64,000 nt of DNA, from contig JBLILN010000001.1 of assembly GCA_047635695.1 (NCBI GenBank), forward strand, positions 1 through 64,000, in the 5' to 3' direction. The notes beneath the pieces were generated by a model. That model was given only the letters and a program-made list of their open reading frames with translations. It was not told where the DNA came from and made no database searches. Below are positions 36,003 to 43,883 of this stretch, one piece after another; positions within the stretch are counted from its first letter, which is position 1, and every line of letters begins with the position of its first letter. Source of the DNA: UBA2136 sp047635695. GTDB lineage: Bacteria > Pseudomonadota > Alphaproteobacteria > UBA2136. The translations under genes were made by a program, and so were the position numbers.

Positions 36003-36140
36003 TCTTTCTGAAAGTTACTTAATAAATTCTGATCTTTAGTGTTTCCATTGTCGCACACCCTAAGGGTGAATAATACCTGATGGCACATAAATACTATTTT
36101 TTGCTTTCAGCCTTGCCTATTCAACCGTAAAGTAGGTTTT

Positions 36141-37388
36141 ATGAAATTAAAAATATTGCCTCTTATTACCTTGTTAATATCATCCACTGCGAGCGCAGGG
36201 GACGATATGGCGAATTCTCAAAAAATTCTTGAAATGGATCTTACATCAGGCAAAGGCATGAACCCTGAAGGCAGTATTGTTGTTCAAATTCACCCTACCG
36301 ATGATGAAACAGACGCAGAGCTAGAGGCGAAGGCAAGTGCATTAATCGAGTATGAAAATGCAGATGTTATTGATGCTGTAAGCACAGAAGCAGAAGAGAT
36401 TAAAAAAATTAAGGTGGAAATAGGTGCTGACCATGACCCACGCAATTATCCTAAGTTTTTAGCCAGTGTTTTTACACTCGACTTTTCAAACCCACTTATT
36501 CCTGTAGAAAATATTGTTGACGGTGGTGTTGTTGTGGACGAAATTTCAACATTGGTCAATCCGCTGGTTATCCCTATTAAAGAAGCACAGGAATATTTAC
36601 ATTTTAATGATGATGAATATATGGCAGTGGTTGAAATTAACGGGGACGCTCGTGCCTACCCTTTAAGTGTTTTAAATTGGCACCAAGGTGTGAATGATGA
36701 GATTGGTGGACAACCTGTCTTTGTGGTTTATGACCCTTTATCAGGTAATGTTGTTGCTATTGACCGTCGTGTTGCCGGTAAAAAAGAAACAACCTTCGGT
36801 GTGACGGGGCAAGTTTATAAAAGTGCGAGTTTATATTATGACCGTGCGACAAAATCTGTTTGGTCGGCCTTTGAAAATATGGCCATATCTGGGTCTCTTT
36901 CAGGGAAACGTATGGTGAAATATGACGCCGTTTTAACTACGTGGAAAGAATTTACATCGCTTTACCCACAAGGCGTGGTGCTCGATATGATGAACACGGG
37001 TTACGAACGTAACTATAGGCAAAACCCCTACGGTGATTATGCTAAAAATAACGAAATATTGTTTAAAGTGCCTTATGCAAATGAAACCTTTAGACGTAAG
37101 GAGTATATGATTGGTATGCGTCTGTACAAGGGTTCACGTCGTATAGAGGCTGTCGTGCCTGTGAATACGTTGATAAATTATAAGCAAGACAAAGTAGACA
37201 TGATGTTTGAACAGGTTGACGGTGTTGGTTTTCAGCAAGTACCACTGACGTTCGAAGTTAAAAAGCCTTATGGTACGATTAAAGTTTCGTCTAGTGACGT
37301 TGACGTACGCATTGAAACGTTTTACGGCTATTGGTTTGTTTGGTCGGCTTATAACCCCAATTCGCGTCTGATAAAAACACTCGATTAA
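36141..37388 (+). CDS. DUF3179 domain-containing secreted protein
   Basis: The first 19 residues form a signal peptide (LLISSTASA), so this 415-aa protein is exported. The DUF3179 domain covers about 90-400, with MAVVEINGDARAYPLSVLNWHQGVND, VVYDPLSGNVVAIDR, TFGVTGQVYKSASLYYDRAT and FYGYWFVWSAYNPNSRL. Most family members that I know carry a CPLCG motif where this one has DPLSG, so the paired Cys are absent. The domain's function is unknown. The N-terminal region (20-90) is acidic. The gene is a single unit convergent with the gene at 37402. Confidence 0.85.
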   Translation: MKLKILPLITLLISSTASAGDDMANSQKILEMDLTSGKGMNPEGSIVVQIHPTDDETDAELEAKASALIEYENADVIDAVSTEAEEIKKIKVEIGADHDPRNYPKFLASVFTLDFSNPLIPVENIVDGGVVVDEISTLVNPLVIPIKEAQEYLHFNDDEYMAVVEINGDARAYPLSVLNWHQGVNDEIGGQPVFVVYDPLSGNVVAIDRRVAGKKETTFGVTGQVYKSASLYYDRATKSVWSAFENMAISGSLSGKRMVKYDAVLTTWKEFTSLYPQGVVLDMMNTGYERNYRQNPYGDYAKNNEILFKVPYANETFRRKEYMIGMRLYKGSRRIEAVVPVNTLINYKQDKVDMMFEQVDGVGFQQVPLTFEVKKPYGTIKVSSSDVDVRIETFYGYWFVWSAYNPNSRLIKTLD

Positions 37389-37401
37389 TGATCAGATTAT
37401 T

Positions 37402-38292
37402 TTATGAAGAACCTTCGAGTCTTGTTTCTACCTGAGCGTCAATTTCACGGTAAGTTGTGATTGTGCCTTCAATAAGAGCTTCAGCAATTTCTTTTTGGAA
37501 AGTTTCAACAGCAACATCGTTAAGCTGGCTTGACCACGTTTGAATATCAGCCGCAAGGTTTTCTGCTTCTCCACTTTCAAATATACCGTTACTATTCCCC
37601 GCATGGTCACGTACTGTGCGGATAAGGTCAGGTAAAAAATGAACAGGTAGGTTTGACGCAAATAAACGTACAGAAAAAGCATTGCTGCCTGAACAGTTAT
37701 AAATATTCTCATCACAGATAGGCACTTTTTTGAAAAGGTCACGTTTAAACAATGCTGCCAGTGGGTGTGCATATGTAGGGAACATTCTAGTTGCTTCGTT
37801 TGGGTCGTAGGCGAAGTTATCCCTTACAAGTACAGGGAATTCTTCAATAATTTGACCACGCGCGCTAATGTTACGGGTAATGCCGTAAATGGCAACCCAT
37901 GTGCTCGACTCCATCATTTTGATACGGCGTTCAAGCCCTTCTGGTAGAGGGTCATCATCGTCTTGAAAGTAAACATAGGCGTTTGTGCCTTGTTCCATAC
38001 CTTGCGCACGAAGTGCATTTACATTCTTGCAGTTTTGAGGCGCCGCCAAGCAAGGCGTAATGCGAGGAAGAGGTAAAAATTCACGGCTTTGTGCTACCCA
38101 AGCTTTGAGGTCGCGGCATTCTTCTTCTGTATCGTAAACAACAATAAAATGATGTGCCATCCATTTTTCAGGGCTTGCGGCCGCTTCTTTGAATAATTGC
38201 GTTATCTTTGTTGTGCCTCTGTTAGAAACAATAATAAAGTCAATAGAATCCATGCGGGCTGTTGGTTGGATAGTGTTCAAATGTGTGTTCAT
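37402..38292 (-). CDS. Glycosyltransferase-like protein, GT-A fold candidate
   Basis: The 296-aa protein begins its folded part with DSIDFIIVSNRGTTKI and contains YVYFQDDDDPLPEGLERRI, which looks like the DxD region of GT-A glycosyltransferases. It also has HPLAALFKRDLF and PDLIRTVRDHAGN, as seen in family 2-type proteins. There is no signal peptide or membrane segment, so a cytosolic role is likely. I cannot name the donor or acceptor. No polysaccharide genes surround it. AAAGG lies before ATG 38292. Confidence 0.55.
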   Translation of the reverse strand: MNTHLNTIQPTARMDSIDFIIVSNRGTTKITQLFKEAAASPEKWMAHHFIVVYDTEEECRDLKAWVAQSREFLPLPRITPCLAAPQNCKNVNALRAQGMEQGTNAYVYFQDDDDPLPEGLERRIKMMESSTWVAIYGITRNISARGQIIEEFPVLVRDNFAYDPNEATRMFPTYAHPLAALFKRDLFKKVPICDENIYNCSGSNAFSVRLFASNLPVHFLPDLIRTVRDHAGNSNGIFESGEAENLAADIQTWSSQLNDVAVETFQKEIAEALIEGTITTYREIDAQVETRLEGSS

Positions 38293-38390
38293 GTTATAAC
38301 CTTTTAATTACAAAATAATGTTAATAGTATTATGTATTAAGAACAATAAAAAAGACGGAAATACGCCCTTATTTTAAATTTAAAGCGCTT

Positions 38391-39536
38391 TTATTTTTTA
38401 AGATGTGCGATACAGTCACTCTTTTGAGGAAAATTGTTATTTAACCACCAAGTTTCAAGGTTTTTCAATACTTCTCCAAGTGTTGGCCCTGTCTGAAAAC
38501 CTTCTTCTATAAGGTCAGCGCCTTTGACAGGAAATAGTGGCACATTATAAGCTTGAAGCCTGTGGATGAGCACATGTTCTTGGCGGTGTTTAATCATTAA
38601 ACAGGCAATAAAAACATCCTTGCCTGTTAAGTAAAGTTGCTTATAAATATCTTTATGGATATCGACGTTTTTAAGTGCATGAAACAAGTGCTTTATAAAT
38701 GATTTTTCTTTGTTTGAAAAATTAAGCTTCGCCGCTGTTAAAAAGGAATCTGTTCCTTGTTGTTGGTAAAGGCAAGCAAAACGTGTGAAAGTACAACATG
38801 TAGGAAAGGTGTTGACGAGCTTGTTCAGGTTGTCTGTATCACCTTCGGGTAGGCCAATATGTTGACATATGTCAGCGTTCTGCATGGCTTTCATCAGCAA
38901 GGAAGTATGGGTAGATTTTAATATTTTTAATAATTCAGCAGTTATACGTTCGCTAGATAATGTTTGAATTTGTGGTGCATTTTTTTTTATAATACAAAGC
39001 GTCTCATCATTAAAAACAGGTTCAGCTGCAAATTTTCCCTGAAAACGGAAGTAACGTAAAATACGTAAATAATCCTCTTGAATGCGTGTTTCTGTGTCGC
39101 CTATAAAGCGGACAGTGCCTTTTTTAAGATCTACTTGGCCATTAAAATAATCACTTATTTTGTTATTTTCACACATATAAAGGGCGTTAAAAGTGAAGTC
39201 GCGCCTTTTGGCATCTTCTTTAAATTCATCGGTGAAGGCCACTGTGGCATGGCGACCATGTGTTTCAAGGTCTTTTCTAAGTGTTGTTATTTCGTATGGT
39301 TTTTTTTTGTAAATGGCAGTGACCGTACCGTGTTTTATACCTGTAGGAACAACGTGCATACCTGCTTTGGTGAGCTTTTTTATAACGTCATTTGGTAAGG
39401 CTGTGGTGGCGATGTCAATATCATCAGCAATAGCGCCATTCAAAAAATAATCACGCACAGCACCACCTACAAGACGGCTCTCGAAAGGTTTAAGAGCATT
39501 GAAAATGTCTTGAATATCAGGTGTTATAAGCGTCAT
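38391..39536 (-). CDS. cca: CCA tRNA nucleotidyltransferase
   Basis: This class II nucleotidyltransferase adds or repairs the 3' CCA of tRNAs. In alphaproteobacteria this clade is CCA-adding, although the fold is shared with poly(A) polymerase I. The 381-aa protein has RLVGGAVRDYFLNG and DDIDIATTALP with the metal-binding Asp pair, TFRLRNEL-type residues replaced by RRDFTFNALYM, and EDYLRILRYFRF. It ends within the minus-strand group cca, DUF6111-like, prepilin peptidase, with 0-3 base gaps. Confidence 0.93.
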   Translation of the reverse strand: MTLITPDIQDIFNALKPFESRLVGGAVRDYFLNGAIADDIDIATTALPNDVIKKLTKAGMHVVPTGIKHGTVTAIYKKKPYEITTLRKDLETHGRHATVAFTDEFKEDAKRRDFTFNALYMCENNKISDYFNGQVDLKKGTVRFIGDTETRIQEDYLRILRYFRFQGKFAAEPVFNDETLCIIKKNAPQIQTLSSERITAELLKILKSTHTSLLMKAMQNADICQHIGLPEGDTDNLNKLVNTFPTCCTFTRFACLYQQQGTDSFLTAAKLNFSNKEKSFIKHLFHALKNVDIHKDIYKQLYLTGKDVFIACLMIKHRQEHVLIHRLQAYNVPLFPVKGADLIEEGFQTGPTLGEVLKNLETWWLNNNFPQKSDCIAHLKK

Positions 39537-39806
39537 TTATAGGCTTTCAGATATAGTAACGTTACCTTCATAGGGGTCGTCTATATCTGTCGTTGTGAAA
39601 CGCAGCACGACAATGGATAAAAGCGAAAGCGCCAGCCCTGCAAGAATCAGTTTTTTAACAGGGAAATGCCATGCAGGCGGCGTAATATCTACCACCCCTT
39701 TTTTTTGTTGTTTTTTGGCTTGTATGCGTAATATGTAAATATAAATTGCCCTGATTAAAAAAGGCAGCGCAATGTTAAGCAATGTAATAATAACTGTACG
39801 TAGCAT
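39537..39806 (-). CDS. DUF6111-like small membrane protein
   Basis: This 89-aa protein has two membrane segments (about 4-26 and 52-70) with a basic cytoplasmic loop (RIQAKKQQKKG). Position directly upstream of cca, length and topology match the alphaproteobacterial DUF6111 family, whose function is unknown. The stop abuts the cca start. Sequence recognition is moderate because the family is short and variable. Confidence 0.65.
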   Translation of the reverse strand: MLRTVIITLLNIALPFLIRAIYIYILRIQAKKQQKKGVVDITPPAWHFPVKKLILAGLALSLLSIVVLRFTTTDIDDPYEGNVTISESL

Positions 39807-39809
39807 GGT

Positions 39810-40421
39810 TTAACCTATCATTGTTAAAATCGTTTCTCTAAAGTTTAGAATAACAGCCCAAGTCTCTTCATGATAGAGAAATGTGAACCAGCCCCCCAAA
39901 CATAAAAAAGGTCCGTAAGGGAAAGGTGTGTTGTTAAAACCTTTTTTGTAAATTGTTTTTAATAAAACAAAGGTAAGGGCAAAGGTACTTGCGTAAATTA
40001 GCACAAGTGGCAAACCAGCAATACCAAGCCAAGCGCCCAACATGGTTAGCAGTATAACATCACCAAAGCCCATACTTGGTGTGCCTTTGGCCTTATAGCT
40101 GATATAAAATATAAGGAAAAATAAAATAAAACCAATAATCGCCCCAAGGGCAGGCATAAAAATATGACCACCCATCAGGGGGTGTAATACAAGTGCTAAT
40201 ATTGTCATCGGTATGGTAATGATATGCGGTAGTATCATGTGCTTTATGTCAATGGTTGTCAGCAGTGCGAGCCCTACAGCAAAGGGGACAGTGAATAACC
40301 ATTCCCAAGGGCTATAAAATAGTCCCCATGGTATTAAAATGGCGAGTAAAATATAAAAAAGAGGTCTAGAAAAACATTCTTTTACACTGGCTAACTCTGT
40401 GATGTCAATTTCGTCGTTCAT
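39810..40421 (-). CDS. Type IV prepilin peptidase-like protein, catalytic domain only
   Basis: This is an A24 aspartic peptidase domain of 203 aa with six hydrophobic helices. Both catalytic Asp motifs are visible: TTIDIKHMILP and the GFGDV (GxGD) motif. The N-terminal cytoplasmic zinc/methylation region of full PilD (about 60 residues) is absent, as in CpaA-like enzymes. Related peptidases process prepilins or pseudopilins. No pilin, pilus or type II secretion genes are adjacent, so its substrate lies elsewhere. It precedes the DUF6111-like gene by 3 bases. Confidence 0.82.
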   Translation of the reverse strand: MNDEIDITELASVKECFSRPLFYILLAILIPWGLFYSPWEWLFTVPFAVGLALLTTIDIKHMILPHIITIPMTILALVLHPLMGGHIFMPALGAIIGFILFFLIFYISYKAKGTPSMGFGDVILLTMLGAWLGIAGLPLVLIYASTFALTFVLLKTIYKKGFNNTPFPYGPFLCLGGWFTFLYHEETWAVILNFRETILTMIG

Positions 40422-40519
40422 GTCTCATATCTTTATGTAAATTATGCGTTATTTTAAGCGATACGGGTAATATATAACAAGGTAATATAAATTAAATCTA
40501 TGCAAAATGCATTTTTTAC

Positions 40520-40548
40520 TTGCACCCAGTGTGAGAAAGATGTAAATA
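40520..40548 (+). promoter_or_regulatory. Predicted sigma-70 promoter for tRNA-Arg
   Basis: TTGCAC (40520-40525), a 17-base spacer and TAAATA (40543-40548) lie 16 bases before the tRNA 5' end. Confidence 0.55.
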
Positions 40549-40564
40549 CTTGGTTAATTGATGT

Positions 40565-40641
40565 GCGCCCGTAGCTCAGCTGGATAGAGCGCTTGACTAC
40601 GGATCAGGAGGCCATGGGTTCGAATCCTTTCGGGCGCACCA
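40565..40641 (+). tRNA. tRNA-Arg (anticodon ACG)
   Basis: This is a 77-base cloverleaf with an encoded 3' CCA. The acceptor GCGCCCG pairs with CGGGCGC. The D arm GCTC/GAGC, anticodon loop CTACGGA (anticodon ACG, reading CGN after deamination to inosine) and T loop TTCGAAT are all present. The T stem ATGGG/CCTTT contains a T-T mismatch and a G-T pair, which is weaker than usual. A promoter and a terminator flank it. Confidence 0.95.
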
Positions 40642-40650
40642 TTTAAAAAG

Positions 40651-40677
40651 AAACAGCCGTTTGGCTGATTTTTTTTG
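40651..40677 (+). terminator. Terminator after tRNA-Arg
   Basis: CAGCC and GGCTG close a GTTT loop, followed by a run of eight T residues. Confidence 0.8.
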
Positions 40678-40742
40678 CCTTGAATAGGATAGGCCGAAGT
40701 GAAATAAGGTCAATCCTCCGTAAACATCCCGACAGAAATGCC

Positions 40743-41066
40743 TTATAATAAGCGTTTAACAATCTCGTGCATTTGTTTAGACTCTGTTCGAATACAGTTC
40801 CACACTTCAATTAAAAAATCATCACTTAGATTATAACGCATGCCTAGTTTTTCAAGTAGTTTGTTTTGCTGTTGCTCACGTTTACTATCTTCACTGCCTA
40901 GGTTTTTCTGTGCCTTATAAATACCAACCTTAAGGGTAGCCTCCTGCCTTTCGGCCAACAATAAACATATTTCCTCATCGATTTCATTGATAAGTTTGCG
41001 CTGCATATTGAGATCAATTTTGTGTTTACTCAATTCTGCAACGCGCTGTTTTAACGAATCTGTCAT
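40743..41066 (-). CDS. Chorismate mutase, AroQ class
   Basis: This monofunctional chorismate mutase converts chorismate to prephenate for Phe and Tyr synthesis. It is an all-helical 107-aa protein with INEIDEEICLLLAERQEATLKVGIYKAQ, which contains the active-site Arg and Lys of the AroQ fold, and KREQQQNKLLEKL. Similar small AroQ proteins occur in many alphaproteobacteria. It starts 3 bases after the histidine kinase stop on the same strand, so the two are co-transcribed, an odd pairing. Confidence 0.85.
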   Translation of the reverse strand: MTDSLKQRVAELSKHKIDLNMQRKLINEIDEEICLLLAERQEATLKVGIYKAQKNLGSEDSKREQQQNKLLEKLGMRYNLSDDFLIEVWNCIRTESKQMHEIVKRLL

Positions 41067-41069
41067 TTT

Positions 41070-42614
41070 TTAAGCCTTTTGTAATATGATGGTTGTTTGA
41101 ATACTGTCTTTGCTTGCGTTTTGAATGGTGATATCACCACCCATTTCATTCATAATACGCTTGGTTGTGGCAAGGCCAAGGCCTGTACCGCTCGATTTAG
41201 TTGTAAAAAAGGGTTCAAAAAGTCGACCTTCAACTTCTTTTGGAATAGGCTGGCCCTTATTGATAATAATAATTTCTACTTTTGCGTCATCTTCTTCGCA
41301 TGAAAGCTTTATCTCACCTTTTTGCGGGGACGCTTCACTGGCATTTTTAATGACATTTATAAAGGTTTGTTTCAATTTATCGACGTCACCTTTAATTTTT
41401 ATGGCAGGTTTTATGCTTTCTATTTTGAGAAACGAGTTCTCTTCCTTTGCAATGTCTAAAAGAAGCGGCGTGATGTCCTTCATGAAAGACGCTAGTTGAA
41501 TGGGCTTTATCTCCGTTGGGCTTGGGGCAGCAAAGGCTAAAATACCCTTGAGCATGTCGCTTAGGCGGTCAACTTCGCTTTGAATGAGTGTTAACCGTCT
41601 CTTATTATTGCCTTCAATGGATTTAATGCCCGCAATTTTCTCAACACCCATTTTAATAGAAGAAAGAGGGTTCCTCAATTCATGGGCAACGCTTGAAGCA
41701 AACTCACCAATGGCTGCCAAGCGTTCAGAAAGCACCAATTGTTCCTGTGCCATTTTAAGTTCGTTTGTGCGTTCTTCCACGAGCGTTTCGAGGTCTTGAG
41801 CATGTTGATGAATTTGTTTGTCACGCGCATTAATATGAGAGATTAGGGTGTTAAAGCGCAAACTAAGTTCCTGTAAATCTCTGGACCCTTTGTTTACGTC
41901 TAAATGACTGTCATAATCATTGCGCATAATGGCATTATCCATATTTAATTTCATAGTGCGTAAAGGCCTAGTAATGGAAATGTGTACGACGATTAACATC
42001 ATTGAAATAAGCAGGGCTGCGGTTATTAAAAAGATAGATATCAATAAAATACGCTGATAAGCTCGACTTTCTGTTTGATTAAAACCAACCTTGTTAAAGG
42101 CAATAAGGTGTAAACCAAGAGGGGCGAAATAACTGCTCATTGCAAAGCCACCAAGGGTTAGTTCGGTCACTAAATAAGTAACATTGTTATGCTTTATAAT
42201 GCGGCTAATGTCTGCTTTGTCGAGGGATGTATTATGTTTGGAATATGTTTTAACAATTTTCCCGCTATAACTGTCGGCAATAATAACCCCGCTCTTTTCC
42301 TGAAATCCAATAAAGTCAAGGCGCCCTGCAAAAACTTGTGCGGTGTAATCTTGTAATAATTCTTCACTGCGCATGGCTGTACCACGTGTGTTTTCCCAGC
42401 CTTCATTCAAGGCTTTTTGGGTGAGCTGTAGGTTGTTTTTAAGTGTCTCAAGCGTTTGGTGGTTATATAAACTTTCACTTAAACGTGAACCAAATAATGA
42501 AACGGCTGTTAATGTTATGGCAATAACAAGTAGGGTTGGCAATATAAGGCGCGCCGTTAAACTGGTGCCACGTGCATTTTCTGTATAGTTGTTCTTGCTT
42601 TTTATTTGATCCAT
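41070..42614 (-). CDS. Membrane sensor histidine kinase with HAMP domain
   Basis: The 514-aa kinase has a first membrane segment (about 25-45), a periplasmic sensor region (about 46-190) and a second membrane segment (about 190-212). A HAMP domain and coiled coil (to about 290), the HisKA box FASSVAHELRNPLSS with the phosphoacceptor His, and an ATPase domain (N box IKNASEASP; G2 box SSGTGLGLATTKRI) follow. All catalytic boxes are present. No response regulator gene is adjacent, so it is an orphan kinase. The signal is unknown. It is upstream of chorismate mutase on the same transcript. Confidence 0.92.
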   Translation of the reverse strand: MDQIKSKNNYTENARGTSLTARLILPTLLVIAITLTAVSLFGSRLSESLYNHQTLETLKNNLQLTQKALNEGWENTRGTAMRSEELLQDYTAQVFAGRLDFIGFQEKSGVIIADSYSGKIVKTYSKHNTSLDKADISRIIKHNNVTYLVTELTLGGFAMSSYFAPLGLHLIAFNKVGFNQTESRAYQRILLISIFLITAALLISMMLIVVHISITRPLRTMKLNMDNAIMRNDYDSHLDVNKGSRDLQELSLRFNTLISHINARDKQIHQHAQDLETLVEERTNELKMAQEQLVLSERLAAIGEFASSVAHELRNPLSSIKMGVEKIAGIKSIEGNNKRRLTLIQSEVDRLSDMLKGILAFAAPSPTEIKPIQLASFMKDITPLLLDIAKEENSFLKIESIKPAIKIKGDVDKLKQTFINVIKNASEASPQKGEIKLSCEEDDAKVEIIIINKGQPIPKEVEGRLFEPFFTTKSSGTGLGLATTKRIMNEMGGDITIQNASKDSIQTTIILQKA

Positions 42615-42673
42615 TATAAAATGATAACTTAATTTTATAACGTTAAGCTAATAATTTAAGAGAAGTATAGCTG

Positions 42674-43027
42674 ATGACTAAGGCAAAAGTATATAAGGGT
42701 GTTGCATGTTTAGAGGTTGCATCAGCCGACGGTGGGAAATGGTGGTATCAAGGTGCTAAGCTTGCTTACACACCTATTCTGATAAAAGAAATTAGAGCGC
42801 TTAGAACGGGTAGGCTAGAGGGTACAGGGCGTGAAGTGCTGACAACAGCCTTAATTTTTGGTGGCAAAGAGCACTTAGTGGTTATTAATTTACCCCGCAC
42901 AGACATTGTAGAACTGAAGGCGCGTGGTTTATGGCCAAGAGATTTACACGCCGTTCACGAAACAACTGAATATACCACCTGGCCCGAATATACAGGCGGT
43001 CGGGAAAAGGTAATTTCACTCGCTTAA
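42674..43027 (+). CDS. Hypothetical protein, 117 aa
   Basis: I do not recognise this 117-aa soluble protein. Notable features are Trp-rich GGKWWYQGAKLAYTP and TTWPEYTGGREK. It is divergent from the histidine kinase and ends just upstream of the SRP RNA promoter. There is no signal peptide or membrane segment. AGAGAAG lies upstream of ATG 42674. Confidence 0.65.
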   Translation: MTKAKVYKGVACLEVASADGGKWWYQGAKLAYTPILIKEIRALRTGRLEGTGREVLTTALIFGGKEHLVVINLPRTDIVELKARGLWPRDLHAVHETTEYTTWPEYTGGREKVISLA

Positions 43028-43036
43028 AATACAAGC

Positions 43037-43065
43037 TTGAAGTTTACGCATTTTTTACGTATAAC
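43037..43065 (+). promoter_or_regulatory. Predicted sigma-70 promoter for the SRP RNA
   Basis: TTGAAG (43037-43042), a 17-base spacer and TATAAC (43060-43065) place transcription start at about 43072, exactly where the SRP RNA fold begins. Confidence 0.75.
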
Positions 43066-43072
43066 AGACCTT

Positions 43073-43155
43073 GCCTTTAGTGGACGTAGACCTCGCCAAC
43101 CCAGTCAGACCCGGAAGGGAGCAGCTGCAACGGGGAAAGCGGGTCACTGAGGGCT
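43073..43155 (+). ncRNA. ffs: Signal recognition particle RNA, small bacterial 4.5S type
   Basis: The conserved domain IV core (CAGTCAGACCCGGAAGGGAG, then CAGC) carries the GGAA tetraloop and the asymmetric loops that bind Ffh. The 5' strand GCCTTTAGTG (43073-43082) pairs with CACTGAGGGC (43145-43154) to close the hairpin. At about 83 bases it is a short form. A T-rich stretch follows directly. It works with FtsY (encoded in this window) and Ffh (not here) in co-translational membrane targeting. Confidence 0.93.
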
Positions 43156-43156
43156 T

Positions 43157-43720
43157 TTATTCACTCTTTTCTGAATATTTTTGACGAACTTTGCTGCTAA
43201 AGTCATTGCGCATACCCATACGTAAGCCAATCGAAATAGCTTCATCAATATCCATGCCCTCATCAATCAGATGCTGCGCCCATAAGGCTCCCACACGGTT
43301 ACCCGAAGCACTGTGAACGAGTAGGGGCTTCTCAGACTCAGAAATAAGTTTAGCAAATATTTTGACATTTGCATCGATAAAAGCCGTTGACCCTGATATA
43401 GGGAAATTATGATAAATCATATCGGCATTTGTGATGTATTTTTCTTCTTTTTCTGTGCCTTCACGTTTTTGCCTGATATCGATAACGCTTTTAAAGCCTG
43501 CAGTTTGAAGGTCTTTGGCGGCGTCAGGGAACGAAAGTTTACCGCCAGTTGCGATGGATGCATCTAAACGCAGGTAATTATGCACGCTTGGTATGTATGA
43601 AGGAATAAGGGTGTGGAAATTTTGAGTAAAAATATCGTCATTTTTATCTTTTGCCTGAGCAAGGGCTATAAAACACACAACGGCAAGAGTAAGTGTGGCT
43701 ATTAGTAGTAAGTACTTCAT
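43157..43720 (-). CDS. Exported DUF442-like phosphatase homologue lacking the catalytic Cys
   Basis: The 187-aa protein has a signal peptide (ATLTLAVVCFIALAQA, residues 8-23) and a dual-specificity phosphatase-like fold related to the DUF442/BLH group (IATGGKLSFPDAAKDLQTAGFKSVIDIR). The P-loop, which should read HCxxGxxR, is HSASGNR at 136-142. Ser137 replaces the nucleophilic Cys (codon AGT), while His, Gly and Arg remain. Cys-dependent phosphatase activity is therefore unlikely, and it may bind phospho-ligands instead. It is convergent with the SRP RNA gene, with a one-base gap. Confidence 0.8.
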   Translation of the reverse strand: MKYLLLIATLTLAVVCFIALAQAKDKNDDIFTQNFHTLIPSYIPSVHNYLRLDASIATGGKLSFPDAAKDLQTAGFKSVIDIRQKREGTEKEEKYITNADMIYHNFPISGSTAFIDANVKIFAKLISESEKPLLVHSASGNRVGALWAQHLIDEGMDIDEAISIGLRMGMRNDFSSKVRQKYSEKSE

Positions 43721-43828
43721 TTTTAAATTTCTAACGTATTTTTTAAGGTTTCTAGGTGTTGTATAAGGGCTGTGGCGATAAATGTAAATCCCTTATATGG
43801 ATTAGAGGTTATTAAAATAAGTAGATAT

Positions 43829-43860
43829 AAAAAAAGCCACCCCATAAGGTGGCTTTAAAA
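43829..43860 (-). terminator. Terminator after ychF
   Basis: AAAGCCACC and GGTGGCTTT form a 9-bp stem, followed on the minus strand by a T-run. Confidence 0.85.
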
Positions 43861-43883
43861 AGGGTTTAAAACCCAAAAGTGCC

